From contig NC_134576.1 in NCBI RefSeq assembly GCF_050947875.1, positions 54,750,255 to 54,814,254 on the forward strand: a stretch of 64,000 bases of DNA. Direction: 5' to 3'. The notes under the pieces are model-generated. The model searched no databases, was not told the DNA's origin, and was given only the letters and a program-made list of their open reading frames with translations. Both the position numbers and the translations under genes were made by a program. This DNA comes from Dermacentor variabilis. Taxonomy: Eukaryota; Arthropoda; Arachnida; Ixodida; Ixodidae. Within the stretch, counting starts at the first letter, position 1, and each line of letters opens with the position of its first letter. Shown here one piece after another: positions 45,984 to 58,259 of the stretch.

Positions 45984-47876
45984 CTAGCGACCGAAGTCGA
46001 TAAACATTTTATGCGCAGTCCGCGATTTTCTCCCTCGCGGAGGGCTACACCCGAAAGCTGTGCGGTACGCCCGCAGTTTCATGACGGGAGCGTCGCACAT
46101 GCGACGTGTCGTTCCCGCTGCATCTTCTGCGTCGCAGACGGCAAAGCACGAAGCCATGAAAAACAACTGGTCTACTGCGGCGCTATTGGTGAATGTGTCC
46201 ACGTGACCACCCAGAGCACCGCGAAGGGCGCGCAGAGTCATTGACACGGCCAGCGCTTCGGTCGCTTTCGCCGAGGCGTTAGGCGAAACGACGCCGAGGA
46301 GAGCCCGCGCTATTAGCCTTCCAGCTCCGCCGTAGTTCAGCACGGGATGCAGCTGGGAGTGGAAGAACGGGTAAGAGAAGACGAGTGGCTCCACCGTCAG
46401 GTTCCGCTCCCCATGCCACAAGTCACCTTGCACGCCGTCTACTCCGAGGATGTCGTAGAGTCCCGAAGCAGTCAGCTGGCGCCTCGCCTCTTTGAACGCC
46501 ACCCATTCGGCGAAGAACGAGTGCTGAGGGGCTGGAAGGTCACCGAGCTCCACGGACGCGTCCGCAGGGCTGCCGATGCTGGTTGGCGAAGCCCTGCCTG
46601 GGAGAATCAAGGCCAGTGGTTCGCGAGTGAAGTGTCCTTCCACGTGCGGGGCCGTAAGCAGGCTGAACCAAGCGAGTCCCGTCATCCGCTCCACCTCGCG
46701 CAGACACCGGTTCGTCATCCTGGCCGGCATGCAACGAAGCGGGCGGTCACAGACGGTGGAGTTGCTGCCATCGACCATCCAGCCAATCTTTGTGAATGTC
46801 CGATAGACGATGTGTTGTGCCACATCATTTGGCCTCCGACCCCCAAATTCGAGCAGGCTGTTCAAAGTGCGGAGGACCCTCGTGCTCTCAACGCGGACAA
46901 CTGTTTTTTCCGAGATGTTCACTGCTGGAGGCACGGCCGCACGGAGCGCATCGACCCACGCCTTAGCAGAAACTGCTGGCGTCAACGTTTCTGCCATCGT
47001 CTCAAGGTGCAAGTCTAGCGGCCCTCTTTCGGGGATCATCTCGGCGTTCTTGAGAAGAGTGCTCACCAGCTCGTCGATAGACCCCTTCTGCGCCATGTCC
47101 GCGGCTACTTCTTTGTCCAGCAGACCTAGCACTCTGAAGGCCCCCTCGACGCCAGCTCTGTACTTCTTGTTTTTTCCGGTCCTTCTGAAAACATCTGCCC
47201 ATTTTCGCAGGCTCTTGCTCCGGCCAATGAAAACTGTGGCCGACTCGCTTTCGTACGAATCAATGCGCAATTGGAACCACACGTGAATGTCCCAGTTTAC
47301 AGACAGGTCTACCAGTGTGCGGAGCACCGCGTGAGGGCTGCTACGCCACTGATAAGGCAGAACGCCGCGCTTCGTCAGGAACGTTCGCAGTTCGCTCGGA
47401 TCCCGTTCGGCCCGCAAGCAGGAACTGACGAGGCCAGCCACCCTGTCGGAGACGGTGTCCGGTCTGACCGAAGACGTGACCGAGTTCGTGGCGAGGACGG
47501 TGTTCAGTGCCTCCTTGAGCAGTCTTGCTTCGACCATCTCGCGCACGGACGGGACGGCGGCTCCTCGTCGCCAGCGGCCGCACACGAAGTCGTACAAGCT
47601 GCGGCAAGGATCGCGGGACGCGTCCAGCGACGCCTGCACCTCCCAGCCGTACTTCTGGCAGGCGTGGCTGTCGCACACTGAGCGCAACGTCGACAGCAGG
47701 TCGTAATTGCCGCGCACCAGGCTGCGACGTGCGGCGACCGTCTCGTCGGCCAGAGTCATCAACTTGATCAACATGGCGGCACCCAAGAGGATGGCCAGAA
47801 ATGTGGCCGCCTTGCGAGCTCCCCGCAACAGCGTGATGCTGTGGTTCACCATCCGTTCCAGCAGCCTTTCACCGGG
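45984..47876 (-). CDS. Neprilysin-like (M13) pseudopeptidase, main exon
   Basis: M13 proteins are type II membrane zinc endopeptidases that cleave small peptides outside the cell. This exon encodes a single membrane anchor (ATFLAILLGAAMLIKLMTL), the M13 signature DPCRSLYDFVCGRW preceded by paired cysteines, and the PF05649-type helical region. The PF01431-type region follows, with PFFHSQLHPVLNYGG and a C-terminal DQLFF...AFGC block. Where active members have GHExxH after NYGG, this protein reads AGRLIARALL. The following ~60 residues and the ExxxD glutamate are also missing. It should therefore bind no zinc and have no peptidase activity, yet the frame is open for ~630 codons, which argues for a maintained non-enzymatic role. 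Tick M13 families are known to be expanded. The stop codon is TAG at 45984-45986. Upstream of CCC at 47876 an acceptor (TTTATGTGCAG) fits; an in-frame TAA lies at 47901-47903. Confidence 0.88.
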   Translation of the reverse strand, partial: PGERLLERMVNHSITLLRGARKAATFLAILLGAAMLIKLMTLADETVAARRSLVRGNYDLLSTLRSVCDSHACQKYGWEVQASLDASRDPCRSLYDFVCGRWRRGAAVPSVREMVEARLLKEALNTVLATNSVTSSVRPDTVSDRVAGLVSSCLRAERDPSELRTFLTKRGVLPYQWRSSPHAVLRTLVDLSVNWDIHVWFQLRIDSYESESATVFIGRSKSLRKWADVFRRTGKNKKYRAGVEGAFRVLGLLDKEVAADMAQKGSIDELVSTLLKNAEMIPERGPLDLHLETMAETLTPAVSAKAWVDALRAAVPPAVNISEKTVVRVESTRVLRTLNSLLEFGGRRPNDVAQHIVYRTFTKIGWMVDGSNSTVCDRPLRCMPARMTNRCLREVERMTGLAWFSLLTAPHVEGHFTREPLALILPGRASPTSIGSPADASVELGDLPAPQHSFFAEWVAFKEARRQLTASGLYDILGVDGVQGDLWHGERNLTVEPLVFSYPFFHSQLHPVLNYGGAGRLIARALLGVVSPNASAKATEALAVSMTLRALRGALGGHVDTFTNSAAVDQLFFMASCFAVCDAEDAAGTTRRMCDAPVMKLRAYRTAFGCSPPRGRKSRTAHKMFIDFGR

Positions 47877-48026
47877 CTGCACATAAAGAGTTTCCTGCGG
47901 TTACGCGCGGGCAAAACTTACGAAGATACGAACTAGGAATGCGAGCCAACTTGCAATTAAGTTTTGTAAATAATCGGTTGCATTTCGACATTGGCACTAA
48001 ATTGGCTAGGAGATGGAATTCGCAGC

Positions 48027-48344
<318 letters not shown>

Positions 48345-48359
48345 TTTCTTTTCTCCTTT

Positions 48360-51300
48360 GACTCTTCGGCGCTGCCTGCACAGCAATGCATCGTTACCTA
48401 TAGGGCAATCACAACGTAAGGTTTCCTTGTACTAGACTGCTGAGTAGTCAGATATGGATAATTCTGCTACACTGACTTGGACATTTTCAAGTCAGAAAAA
48501 GTGGGATATTCCTTGAGACATCACTTAAAGAGAGGCTGACACGTTTAGAAACCCCTCGCGCACTTTCACGCCCCCTACAAAAACGTTCTGTGACGTATTA
48601 GGTCATACAGGTCAAAATGTGCCGGAATTACTTTACGCAATTTGAACATAGCTTAGCCAAGCCTTCAATTGAATTACTAGAGAAATCGCTCCTCCCAATT
48701 AAGAATCGCATTATTCCCACTTTAGAAAGGGATAAAATTGCTTGCAATATCGGTGCTCATTCTGTTCGCAATCGCAAACGGGAGCGCATATCCAGCTTCA
48801 GGCATCATCTGTGAACACAGAAATCTCGGCCTCTATGTTGTCACGTTGCAGTGACGGTGAAAAACACAGTAGCAAGAAACTGTGAATCACGACACGAACT
48901 CTTTGTTGGGGGAATCTGTGCCCATAAAACAGGTTACACTAAAACCACAACGATAAAGGCGAGCCCAGTCGGCGATCGTCGAACATCTGACCTGCCGGTC
49001 TAGCGCGTCGGTTTTTACACACGACGCGTCAAAGGCTCTAAGGCATTCACTGGTGTCCGCGTGCCTCCCAGAGAGTGCTACACAATTCGTGTCTCGCGTA
49101 CAATCTGATTATACAAGGTGCGGCGAGAACATACGCAACTGATAGACTCAACGATAACGTTCGAGTAGGTTCCAAATCATGCAGGTGCGTCTTGCGCCAA
49201 GCGATAACTTCAATTTGCTAGCGCGCGAAGTGCAGTCCTCGAGAATAGAATAAATAAGTGCACGTTACAATACATGGCAATGTTGCCTCTTCCTAGGAAA
49301 CTCGCTACATTTTGCTGTTTAACTTCGAACGCTTGCGAAGAATGTCCGCACTAGCCCACTGGAAAAAAATCGATTCCTTGCATTGCCGAATTACCGGCGC
49401 AGTTGAGCTCCAGAACTCCGTTGCTTTTACTCCTGGGGGTTTTCTCGTTAGCTCATATTTTAAGTTGCCATATGTAGAATGGAACAGTGACATTTTTATT
49501 CAAAAGCAAGTGCCATGCGTTGAAACCTGTTCTGAAGATTTTACTTAGCCTTATGCTTCTTACTCCACCATCCTGGAGTCTTAGGAGACACATTGAACGG
49601 CTTCAACATTCTCAGTATGTTGAGGTACCAATAACGCTTGTGATTTTACTCTGCCTGAACTTTTGCATCAGGAAGAACGACCTTTTACAGATTTATTCAG
49701 CAACCCTTCACCCTCTATCTCTGAAGCTCGAATTGCAAGCTGAATCGCCTCGCCTTCATGTTCTACGTGTCTGACCTCACTTCAGTGATCACCATGTTTG
49801 TTGGAAAAATTGACACGCACACATTGTTAATCCTTTTTCAGGTGACCGCTCTTCAACCTGCTAACAACTGCTAAGGTCCAAATCCGCGTACTGTTGCCAG
49901 CGCGCAAAAGTTCGAATTCGGCACGCGCGAATTCACCCGCCTCGCGAGCAATGACATTTTGAACTTACAAGCGCCCGCCCGCTTGCTTCAGTTGTTTCAC
50001 TGTATTCATCGTGGCAGACAACGTTTAGTATTTTAACGCAATAGCGTGAAGGGCTGCGTGTCGCAGAAAATCTAGTGTCGGCGCCGGCGGAGTTGTCCGT
50101 GAGCGACAAATCTTCGTCTACATTTATGTATATGTTATGACACGCCTTGTTATATCACATAGAGTATATGCGGTTTATATTCCTTCGCCATTCTGTCACT
50201 AAAGTTGCTGATACCTTGTCTTACATTCTTGACTAAGTTATTCCTCGGAAGTTTCAGAATGACAACCCACAAAATAAACCTCGTGGAACAAAACACCGAC
50301 AGCTCACGCCTTTTCTGTTAAATCCTCTCAGACTTAAATACTAAAAGTGCGAAACACTAACAGAAACGTGAAAATGACGTAATTTTTTATGCAGCTGTGC
50401 ACTGCCTCCCGGATCAGCCCATGCAAGAGGCCGCGTTTCTACCGGAAAGCTCGCCTTCCTGCATAGCGTTCACAGCCAGCGTTTCCCGGTAAACATTCCG
50501 GTTACATAAGCTGCAAGTGCATGGAAGCGTGAGAAGCAGTCAGGGAGCTCTGAATACTATCGCGTTCCACTCTTAAAGGCGAAGCTTAATCGTCCAACAA
50601 AGCTTTTTTGTTTCGTTTTGATTTTGAGAAGGTATCTGTGCTCGCGCCGCACTTTGACGCGTGTTATCTGCCCCGCACTGTCTGCGCACCCGTATAGGCC
50701 TGTGGACGCGAGCTTTCGCGCGCCGGCAAGTTTTCGTTTAGTTTGGCCTTTAACATTATCGGTCAGTGCAGAGCGCGCCGGCATATATATCAGAACATGC
50801 TCAATTGCTGCCGCCGCGATAAGTGTGATCATATTGCATGCGCGACGCGACAGTGCTGTGCGTTCTGAGAGGCACGTCAGCACCAGCTATTTGTACGTTG
50901 TAATCTCTGACGAGTCGCGTATAAAATAGCTGACGTGCTTGAGCCGCCTAACGAATCTTAAGATCCATCGCCGACTGTATACTCATCGTTATCTTTGTGC
51001 TTTGAGTGTCCCTCGTTTTTCGGGGCACGAGTGCGCTCACTGAGGAGTTAGTTTCGTAAATCACAGTTCTCGCTGCTGTCTGCATTCTCGCCGTCGCTAC
51101 AACGCGACCATATCCTCGTAGAGTCCATAAACCCGTGTTACCACAGAGCTGCGATTGCAAACCGTACTCAAAGAGAAGTTGCTAACTCGTTTCTGAGCAA
51201 TGTCCAAAATTCGTACCGGAATAAAACGCACAGAAGCCTAACGAAGTAGTAAGAACGGTTGCCTGGAGCTCGGTATCCGGAAACCTTGCAAGCTTTGGCT

Positions 51301-51754
51301 GCAGAAGCCTTCTTGAAAAAGCTTCAGACGGGATGACTTGAACTAGTGAATAGCGCGAAAGACGAGGGCGAAGAAGAGGCACTCGGTCAAATGTAGCCCT
51401 GTTCCCCAGTTCAAGATCTTCAACCGACTAGCCGACACGTTCGCTTTATTTACTCGTGCAGAAATTAACACTAGCGATAGTGAGAATATGGGCCTGATAA
51501 GAGATATATATCGATCGTATTTGCATTGAACGGCACATTGTCTCAATATTTCTAGATCAGCGGTCGCAAAAGCTTTTCCTGTATTTTTTTTCTGCAACAG
51601 ATAGGCTATGTAAGGGGTGTTATTTGATGGACCCATATACCTCAAGATTGTGCTTACCTGGACGTACAAGCATCGCAATCAGTTTCTTGAATGTGAGCAA
51701 TCGGCTGTCTAATATCTCCCATTACCTTATATGAAAGCAAAGGTATGAGACAAA
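48360..51754. other. Intronic or intergenic stretch, no gene recognised
   Basis: If the two-exon model holds, this is intron. At 50562 it contains a block shared with 2947. At 51652 a minus-strand CAG|GTAAGC donor-like site follows a short ATG frame, but no acceptor or phase match supports an exon. Confidence 0.35.
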
Positions 51755-51990
51755 TTAAATTAAATTATGCGGTTTTACGTGCCAAAACCACTTTCTGATT
51801 TTGAGGCACGCCGTAGTGGAGGGCTCCAGAAATCTTGACCACCTGAGGTTTTTTAACGTGCACCTCAATCTAAGTACACTGGTGTTTTCGCATTTCGCCT
51901 CCATCGAAATGCGGCCAGCGTGGCCGGGATTCGACCGCGCTACCTCGTGCTCAGCTGCCTAACACCATAGCCACTGAGCAACCACGGCGG
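51755..51990 (-). repeat. Full-length Ruka SINE with near-perfect 12-bp duplication
   Basis: 236 bp, the same length as the copy at 21392. Flanks are GTATGAGACAAA (51743-51754) and GTACGAGACAAA (51991-52002). Head boxes CTCAGTGGCTATGGTG and GGTCGAATCCCGGCC-type are present (minus strand) with a slightly altered B box (CGCGGTCGAATCCCG). It lies within the presumed M13 intron on the same strand as the gene. Confidence 0.93.
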
Positions 51991-52002
51991 GTACGAGACA
52001 AA

Positions 52003-53821
52003 GCGATGAATGTTGTATTAAAAACTGGGGTAGCCTATTCTGAATGTAAAGAAATACCACGACGATCAATCCTGTGTAAAATATCACTAGTACTTTGCTT
52101 AAGTGTTGCGTAATTCTAGCTAGACAAAAACCTAAACTAGTAATTATGTGAAATAATAAGAACCGAAGCTTTTACAAGTAAAAAATGCATGAGAGCAACG
52201 TCGGTCAATTTATCTGATAAAGACATGAGGAACAGTGTGATGCTTTGAGCAGGAGGGGTGCGAATGCACATAAGATATGCATATCGTGTCCACATTTACA
52301 GTGAAATGACTGTTAAAGTTATAATTATAAGCGCACCGTATTGGCACCAGCTCCCCCTTTGTCTTCTTGACATCTCACGTTAATATATTCTCTAGGTACA
52401 CTTACCACATGTATGCGGCCGCTTTAATCCGGAGACAACCTAGCAGCTTGACGTCGAGGCATTCTTTAAAGCCCACAATTGTCACCCCCGAATCGACCAA
52501 CTTTCTAACACCATTCTTCTACATATAGGTGTTGAACTGTTTATGATAGGTGTATAGAAAAACACCTATCAGGCCTTGTAGTGCAGCGATTACTACAGGC
52601 GAATTAATATCTACCCTGTAATGTCAAAGCAAGACCGTATATTAACACGTACGGCCATGTCGTATACCAGATAATTTCTTCTCGCGATGATCGCATCTTA
52701 ATTCGGAAGTTTTTTACCCGTTTCGCTATTTGGCAGAGATTCACCTTAAATTTTGAATAACGGTACAAATATTATTTAATAACAGCCATTTTATTTCACA
52801 TCAGGAGTACAGCTTCGATAGTGTAGCAGTTTAAAAAGCAGTGCGACAACCTAGCGGTTGTTTTCACGCACAACATGTATCGCGCTACAACCAGCTGGTT
52901 AGGGAAAGGCACGTTAATGACAGCACAACATTGTTTCACAATTGTCGTGTATATATCTTCAAGACTGACTTCAATATTTAGTAAATAAAGATCGATTCTT
53001 TTTAGTAGAGAAAATAAGGCCATAGTTTCTCCTTTTGGATGTCGCACGCATAATACAGCACCCGTATTTTAGTGTCATAGACTTAAAAGTATTGTCTCAT
53101 GTTTGTCCGGTTCTTGTGTAGAGAATATTAATGAAACTCGCTAAGTTCACTCTTTAGCTTATTTCTTATGCAGTGCACTTCTTCATTGACAGAATCTTAA
53201 TTACTTGTGAGTAGGCGCTGTCTAAATCCGTTTCGTCACAGGTAGTTAATGCGGGAAAGTCAATGTGGAGCCGTCACACGTCTTTTGTTCTTCCCCGTTT
53301 CCTGGCTCAGCAACTGTTCTCAATGCGGTAAGAGGGACATTTTCGGGTGCTCATTTAGACAAGATGAAGCGCGAGAAGCACAACGTCAGCGCAAGTCAGG
53401 CAGTAATGATCTGCATTACATATGCAGTATTTCTGTCACACAAAAGTTAGTGAAAGTCTCTCTTTGTACATTTCGTGAACAGCTGCAGCGCTATTGCGGA
53501 ACTGGGTCGTTGCGCACAACGGGTCGACTAAGTTGTGAACCTCTGCTGCCGACCAACTAACAAATAGTCCCGGTAATAAGGAGCGTGGCTAGGAACACCG
53601 GCGAAATGCGATTATGGCACAATAATCTGAATAGAATCGCTGTATTTTCCCTGCCCAGTTAGCTTTCTTCAATCGCAAACACATTGGGGTCAAAGCATCC
53701 GATAAGGTTTTCACATTGCATCTTCAAACACGTACAAGAGGAATGTGCGCGAATATTCAGACCCTATTGAAATGGTGCGCATTACAGGGCTCGCACAAGA
53801 ACGGTAAGTGCCGCAGCTGAC
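52003..53821. other. Presumed intron, no other feature
   Basis: AT-rich; nothing recognised. Confidence 0.3.
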
Positions 53822-53977
53822 CTGCTCGTTCCTCGCAGCGTCATCGTGCTCTTGATCGAGGCGGACCAGGTTGCGCCAGGAGGCGACGACGGCCACCTGC
53901 GGTGCTTCCGGCTGGCGGTCGCCGTCACCCCGGCCTCGGTCGGAGCCCGGCCGAACAGGAACCTCAACCGTCGACAT
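53822..53977 (-). CDS. Probable first coding exon of the M13 pseudopeptidase gene
   Basis: On the minus strand an ATG at 53975-53977 with purine at -3 opens 52 codons (MSTVEVPVRPGSDRGRGDGD at the start). They end at CAG followed by GTCAGC, a usable splice donor. The exon ends in phase 0 and the large M13 exon begins in phase 0. Joining them gives a charged ~70-residue cytoplasmic tail before the membrane anchor, the usual topology of this family. The intron would be about 5.9 kb. A second possible acceptor (CCGCAG, near 47895) also keeps frame. No other in-frame Met before the anchor region has comparable context, though Met codons inside the large exon could serve a shorter isoform. This link is inferred from phase, order and strand, not proven. 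Confidence 0.5.
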
Positions 53978-54453
53978 CACGCGGCGCTGCACGAGTCCCA
54001 CCTTCGACTTCTTCGTCTTCGCGCAGCGGCAAGCACTCACCAATTTTCATTACACTTCTAAATGGCAGTTCTGTAGTCCCACGCTCCACTATTCAAATCT
54101 AGTTTCGCTTTACTTCTAAGCATGCGAAAAACCGCCTCCTTCTTGGCCAATCCTCCCATAGTGGGTATGCGCCACTGTTTAGGATACAAGACAAGACAAG
54201 CTCCCCGATTTATTCTGTCGCCGCAAGCTGAAGGGGCGAAGACTGCTGATCTGTTGTTATTCTGCACAAATGACACATACTCGTCGTGTGGCTTCAGCCA
54301 AGAATTGGGCGGCTGTTGATTTACTTTGACAAACCGGTAACACACCTTGCGCTTAATGCTAGTTCCCGGCCCACGACACTGGGCAGCGGGGATCACTTAA
54401 AAGTGATAAGTGAAAGTGTTCATGATGCTCTCAGCAATTTATATTCTTCAAAT

Positions 54454-54691
54454 CAGCCGTGTTGGCATGGCGCTCACATCGTTGCGCTGTTAAGCTCGAG
54501 GGTGCGGGATCAGATCCCCGCCGCGGCCGCCTCATTTTGATGGAGTCGAAATGCAAAAACACCCGTCTACTGTGCATTGGGCTCGGGTTAAAGATTCCCA
54601 GGTGGTCAAAATACTCCCGACTCCACCACTACGGCGTGTCTCATAACCATATCGTTGTGTTGGCACGTGGCACCCAACAATTTATTTTTAT
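54454..54691 (+). repeat. Ruka-like SINE, diverged
   Basis: Head GTGTTGGCATGGCGCTCACA and GCGGGATCAGATCCCCGCC, body AAATGCAAAAACACCCG and TTCCCAGGTGGTCAAAA, end TTGGCACGTGGCACCC. It lies upstream of the presumed first M13 exon. Confidence 0.85.
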
Positions 54692-54874
54692 ATTCCGCGA
54701 GTCTCCATCGCGCACCGTCACAAGTTACACACTTTGTCAAGAGGATCACAAGCCAATGGAGCGGGCACAAGGAGTAATACACGCTAAGGACAACCTACGC
54801 TCTTCTAATTGACCGTATAACCTATGAAACTGTCTGCCTAACACTCAAGCCGGCAGAAATCGAGAAACTATATG

Positions 54875-55185
54875 TATATGTGTGTGTGTGTAGGTGTGCA
54901 TACGAGTGTGTATGCATATACGGGTATATGAATGCATGTGTATGTGTATATATATGTGTGTATATAATGTTCAGCGGCGTATTCTTGTCTCATTTGCATT
55001 CACCACGAGAACCACACAAGCTACCCTAAGTATTTTTGGTTTTGTCACCAGTGGCTCTGTATGGATATGGGTGTGCATGTGTAAATGCGAGTATGTGGGT
55101 TCATGAGAGTATATATGAGTATGTGTATATGTATGTATACATATGTATATGTGTATGTGTATATATCTATGTATGACGCATATGT
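54875..55185. repeat. TATG/GT-rich simple repeats
   Basis: Two blocks (54875-54970 and 55108-55180) of TATATG, TGTATA and GTGT units with many interruptions. Confidence 0.8.
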
Positions 55186-55194
55186 GCTTGCATG

Positions 55195-55325
55195 TATGCT
55201 GTTGCCGAATATTCTGTAGAGGGGGCTGCGGGCCTCGTCAAGCTGCTTACTGTAGCAGCTTTTACTTGCAGCCTCCTCCATCAAGTAGATGGAAATAAAG
55301 CTATTATATTCTATTCTATTCTAAA
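55195..55325 (+). mobile_element. LINE 3' end with TTCTA tail
   Basis: A short UTR-like sequence with AATAAAG near 55291, followed by three ATTCT units (to about 55323). Tail structure matches the other LINE 3' ends in the window. Confidence 0.6.
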
Positions 55326-55329
55326 TATC

Positions 55330-56424
55330 GTCATTCGAAAGGCAATCAAAGTCGCCTTGACCCTCGCACCCATGGCATCAACGAAGAAGCTCCAGAAACT
55401 CAGCGTGCACAACAAGGGGGAAGCCCTCGCCGAGGCTCATAAGATCAAGGAACCAGAGCGGCTCAGACGCATACCCACCGGCCATGCAGTTCTGCGCGTC
55501 CTACAGTAAAAGCAACGTTACCGAAAAAGACAAGAAAGCAAGAATCACACCGGCACTGCGTTGCACGTACCCCGCGCAGAATACATCCGACTTGCCACAA
55601 CGAGCGCTGGAAAAAGACCAGCCGCGTCCTCAGCAAGAAATGCGTGAAACACCCGGATAAGAGGTGCACCGATGGGGGGCTGCCCGGTATACTAAATGAA
55701 ATCCCTTTGCCATATATGTGTCACAGATCGCCAAGACAAAGAGCTCGCAGTTGAATCGACGAGACGGCAGAGAAAACGAAAATCGCTCTGGCGATAACAA
55801 CTTGCCCTGAAGTAGTAGCAGTAGTCCGCACACACTCCCAAGCAGCAGCTCGCAACTATCAAAGAAGACGCGTATCAGAAAAGCCACTCAAAATACTTCA
55901 GAATCTCATCGCAAGCGCCCCGCTCCCCGACCCTCGCATCAATTGGGTTCCAGGACACCAGGACGTGGCAGGAAATGAGGCTGAACACGCCGCTACCCCC
56001 AAGTATACCAGCCGGGATTTCCTGCCATCCAAGACCAGGCCGGCCACAAACGTTGATGACATCGCCCTAGGATATTCTAACCTTGTGTAACACCACCGAC
56101 TAAGCAAAAGAACACACACTTCATCCCACAGGAACCTGAGGAAAGCGGGAGGAGTCGTCCTCCGCCGCCTATGCGGAAAAATACAGATCCGCGCGTATTT
56201 GCACAGTTTCCTTCCCATAGAAGCGCAAGAGCACCTCAACCCAACGCACTTCTATACACCACCGCTCCAACGTGGGAGACCAAGCTTTTCTCTGACTACC
56301 TGGACGGCCAGCGCTTTCTCGTCGCCCAAGTCAGAGGGTTCATGGAATCCTCTGACCTAGCGTGAACTTGGTCCTAACTCAAATTACCGCTCCAAGAAGT
56401 AAAAGTTTATCTCTATCTCCCTCA
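55330..56424 (+). pseudogene. LINE relic: RNase H and C-terminal region
   Basis: Broken frames on the plus strand. MASTKKLQKLSVHNKGEALA (55371 onwards) starts the piece. The RNase H end then appears as INWVPGHQDVAGNEAEHAAT (about 55938-55998; GHQDVAGNEAEHAA corresponds to the final catalytic segment). Next comes LRKAGGVVLRRL (about 56130-56165), the conserved helix after RNase H. The 3' UTR ends in AAAAGTTTATCTCTATCTCCC (about 56400-56424), a degenerate TCTC tail. Stops at several places make it non-functional. Confidence 0.7.
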
Positions 56425-56884
56425 AATGCTATCGAATCAATATTTATTCAATATCTGTGACATGGAGACAGCAGATAATGTGAATTTCCTACTTTTATTT
56501 CTTTTTGCATCTTATGCTCAACTTGTTCTGACGTTTCATCTTCTGCTGTTTTCTTATGCCAACATATTGGTTACTTCTGATGCAATAAATTACCTTTTCT
56601 TTCAAATAAATTCAGCACCTGCAAAAACATTTGTTCGTATAATTATTGTCACCCACGTTCCAATTACCGCAGTACGGTGGCGTGGTCATGAACATAAATA
56701 AATATGAACCCACCTTCACCAGGACATTACTAATACTGACTTAATATGCGGTTTTTTGGGATTGCTCTAAGGGTTGAAGCAAAGCTGTCGACGTGCCGTG
56801 GACACTGCCATGGGAACCCTTGTACCTCACGTAAATGAACTTCCAGGAATAGCTCGGGCGAATAGGAGACGACAACGGAAGGGC

Positions 56885-57265
56885 TCCGGGGACCGAACCC
56901 CTCCCAAATTTTTCAGGGGGGGGGGGGCGCAAGCCCCCCTCTCCGTGCGCTGCCGTAGCCTTCCCACTAAAGTGTCATTACCGGAGTTTTGTCACCCACA
57001 TAATTTGAGGTTTCTTTTGAGTTGCCTCTTCCTTTTCACTTAATATTCCATTGCGGCTAAAAGATTACTGCGTCATTGTTGGCGAGGATGTGCACGGCTT
57101 TTAATTCATACCAACCCTTAATTTCCACAAATCCTGGCAATAGGAGGAAAAGTGAATTAAAATCACCAGCGGCCGCTACCTCATTCGTATTTGCGCACAT
57201 AAGTTTTTTTTTTATTTCCTCCGTAAACACCGTGCAGAGACAGAACATATTTAAATATTGCTACG
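56885..57265 (-). repeat. Dispersed repeat with GC-hairpin end (copy 2)
   Basis: Inverted match of 2355-2725. The end reads GGGGGGCGCAAGCCCCCC, a G-tract/C-tract hairpin. A third, shorter hairpin of the same style lies at 63838-63905. Confidence 0.65.
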
Positions 57266-57490
57266 ATGCGCTGCTGTACCGAACGATGATGAGAGGACTG
57301 ATGAAGACTACGATTTCCGATAATTGCGCGCCCTATATCTCCGTCTTACATTTCTGCCTTCTGCCCGTTGTATATGTCTCCTAAATATGTGGTCAAGCGT
57401 CTTTTCTCCCCGTAACATTTTGGTGAAGGTGCGGGGTTTTCAAGTTTCAAGACGGATTTACGCAACGAGCGCTCCTTGGCAGCATCTACA

Positions 57491-57840
57491 ATGCCGGCGC
57501 AAGACGGGGACGAGAATGCTTCGGGCCGGTCAGCAACCGTGCCTCAACCATCTGCCGCCAACCGCAACGTCGTCTTCACACAACCACGTGACCCAGGTCC
57601 TTTTCCGGCTCTGACAACACAGACGTCGAAGATTGGCTTCAACTGTACGAACGGGTGAGCACTAGCAATAACTGGACCCCGACCATGATGTTATAGCGAT
57701 CATAATATTTTACCTGGCGGGCACGGCATAAGTGTGGTTTCTCAACCGCGAACAGGAACTTACGAGCTGGTAGGTACGTAAGCAGAAGTTCATCGATCCG
57801 TTCGACAAGCCCATCAGACGCTGTCGCCCTTACAAAAATG
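57491..57840 (+). pseudogene. Ty3-like gag relic (second copy)
   Basis: An ATG at 57491 opens MPAQDGDENASGRSATVPQP and continues to FTQPRDPGPF. After a frameshift the capsid start reads DNTDVEDWLQLYERVSTSNN, clearly parallel to the gag fragment at 1523. Further stops follow. The leader sequence just upstream (57412-57440, TTTTGGTGAAGGTGCGGGG) may be the old primer-binding and leader region. An LTR could not be bounded. Confidence 0.6.
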
Positions 57841-58259
57841 CTTGTTCTGTATCAAATTATCGGTCTTAATATATTGCGAAATGAAAAGACGTATCAAGCT
57901 GTGCTCAAAGTTCGCATTAGGGAGCATCGTAATCGTCGGACGCTTCTTTAAGTGGTTACCCAACGACAAAACTGCCCTCCCGTCCCTCCTTCGCGTAAGG
58001 CGATCCCTTTCAAGATCAAGAGTCAGCCAGCTGACAAGGAAATTTATTCACCAGTAGGTGAATACAACTACACAACTGTAGTATGAGCCAGCTGTGGTAG
58101 AAGACGACAACGAATGCGCGAGCAGTGGTACCAACGCGTCTGTGCGGTTACGCTGAGGGTGACCGCTGAAGGGTCCCGGACCAGGACGAATTTTTCTTCA
58201 ACTGCGAAGCTTTTCTTTCGAGGAACTCGTGTGAGTTTCCTTTGTAGCACTTAGCTACG

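Noticed and set aside
46347..47681. Several plus-strand open frames of 76-223 codons
   Set aside because: They are antisense or shifted shadows of the M13 exon, with high GC at third positions of the real frame.
51343..51678. Extra exon of the M13 gene ending at CAG|GTAAGC (51652, minus)
   Set aside because: The donor is strong, but the piece before it is phase 1 and cannot join the large exon in frame, and no convincing acceptor precedes it.
57057..57248. Minus-strand frame with a coding-like appearance in the GC-hairpin repeat
   Set aside because: The other copy at 2355-2725 does not conserve the frame.
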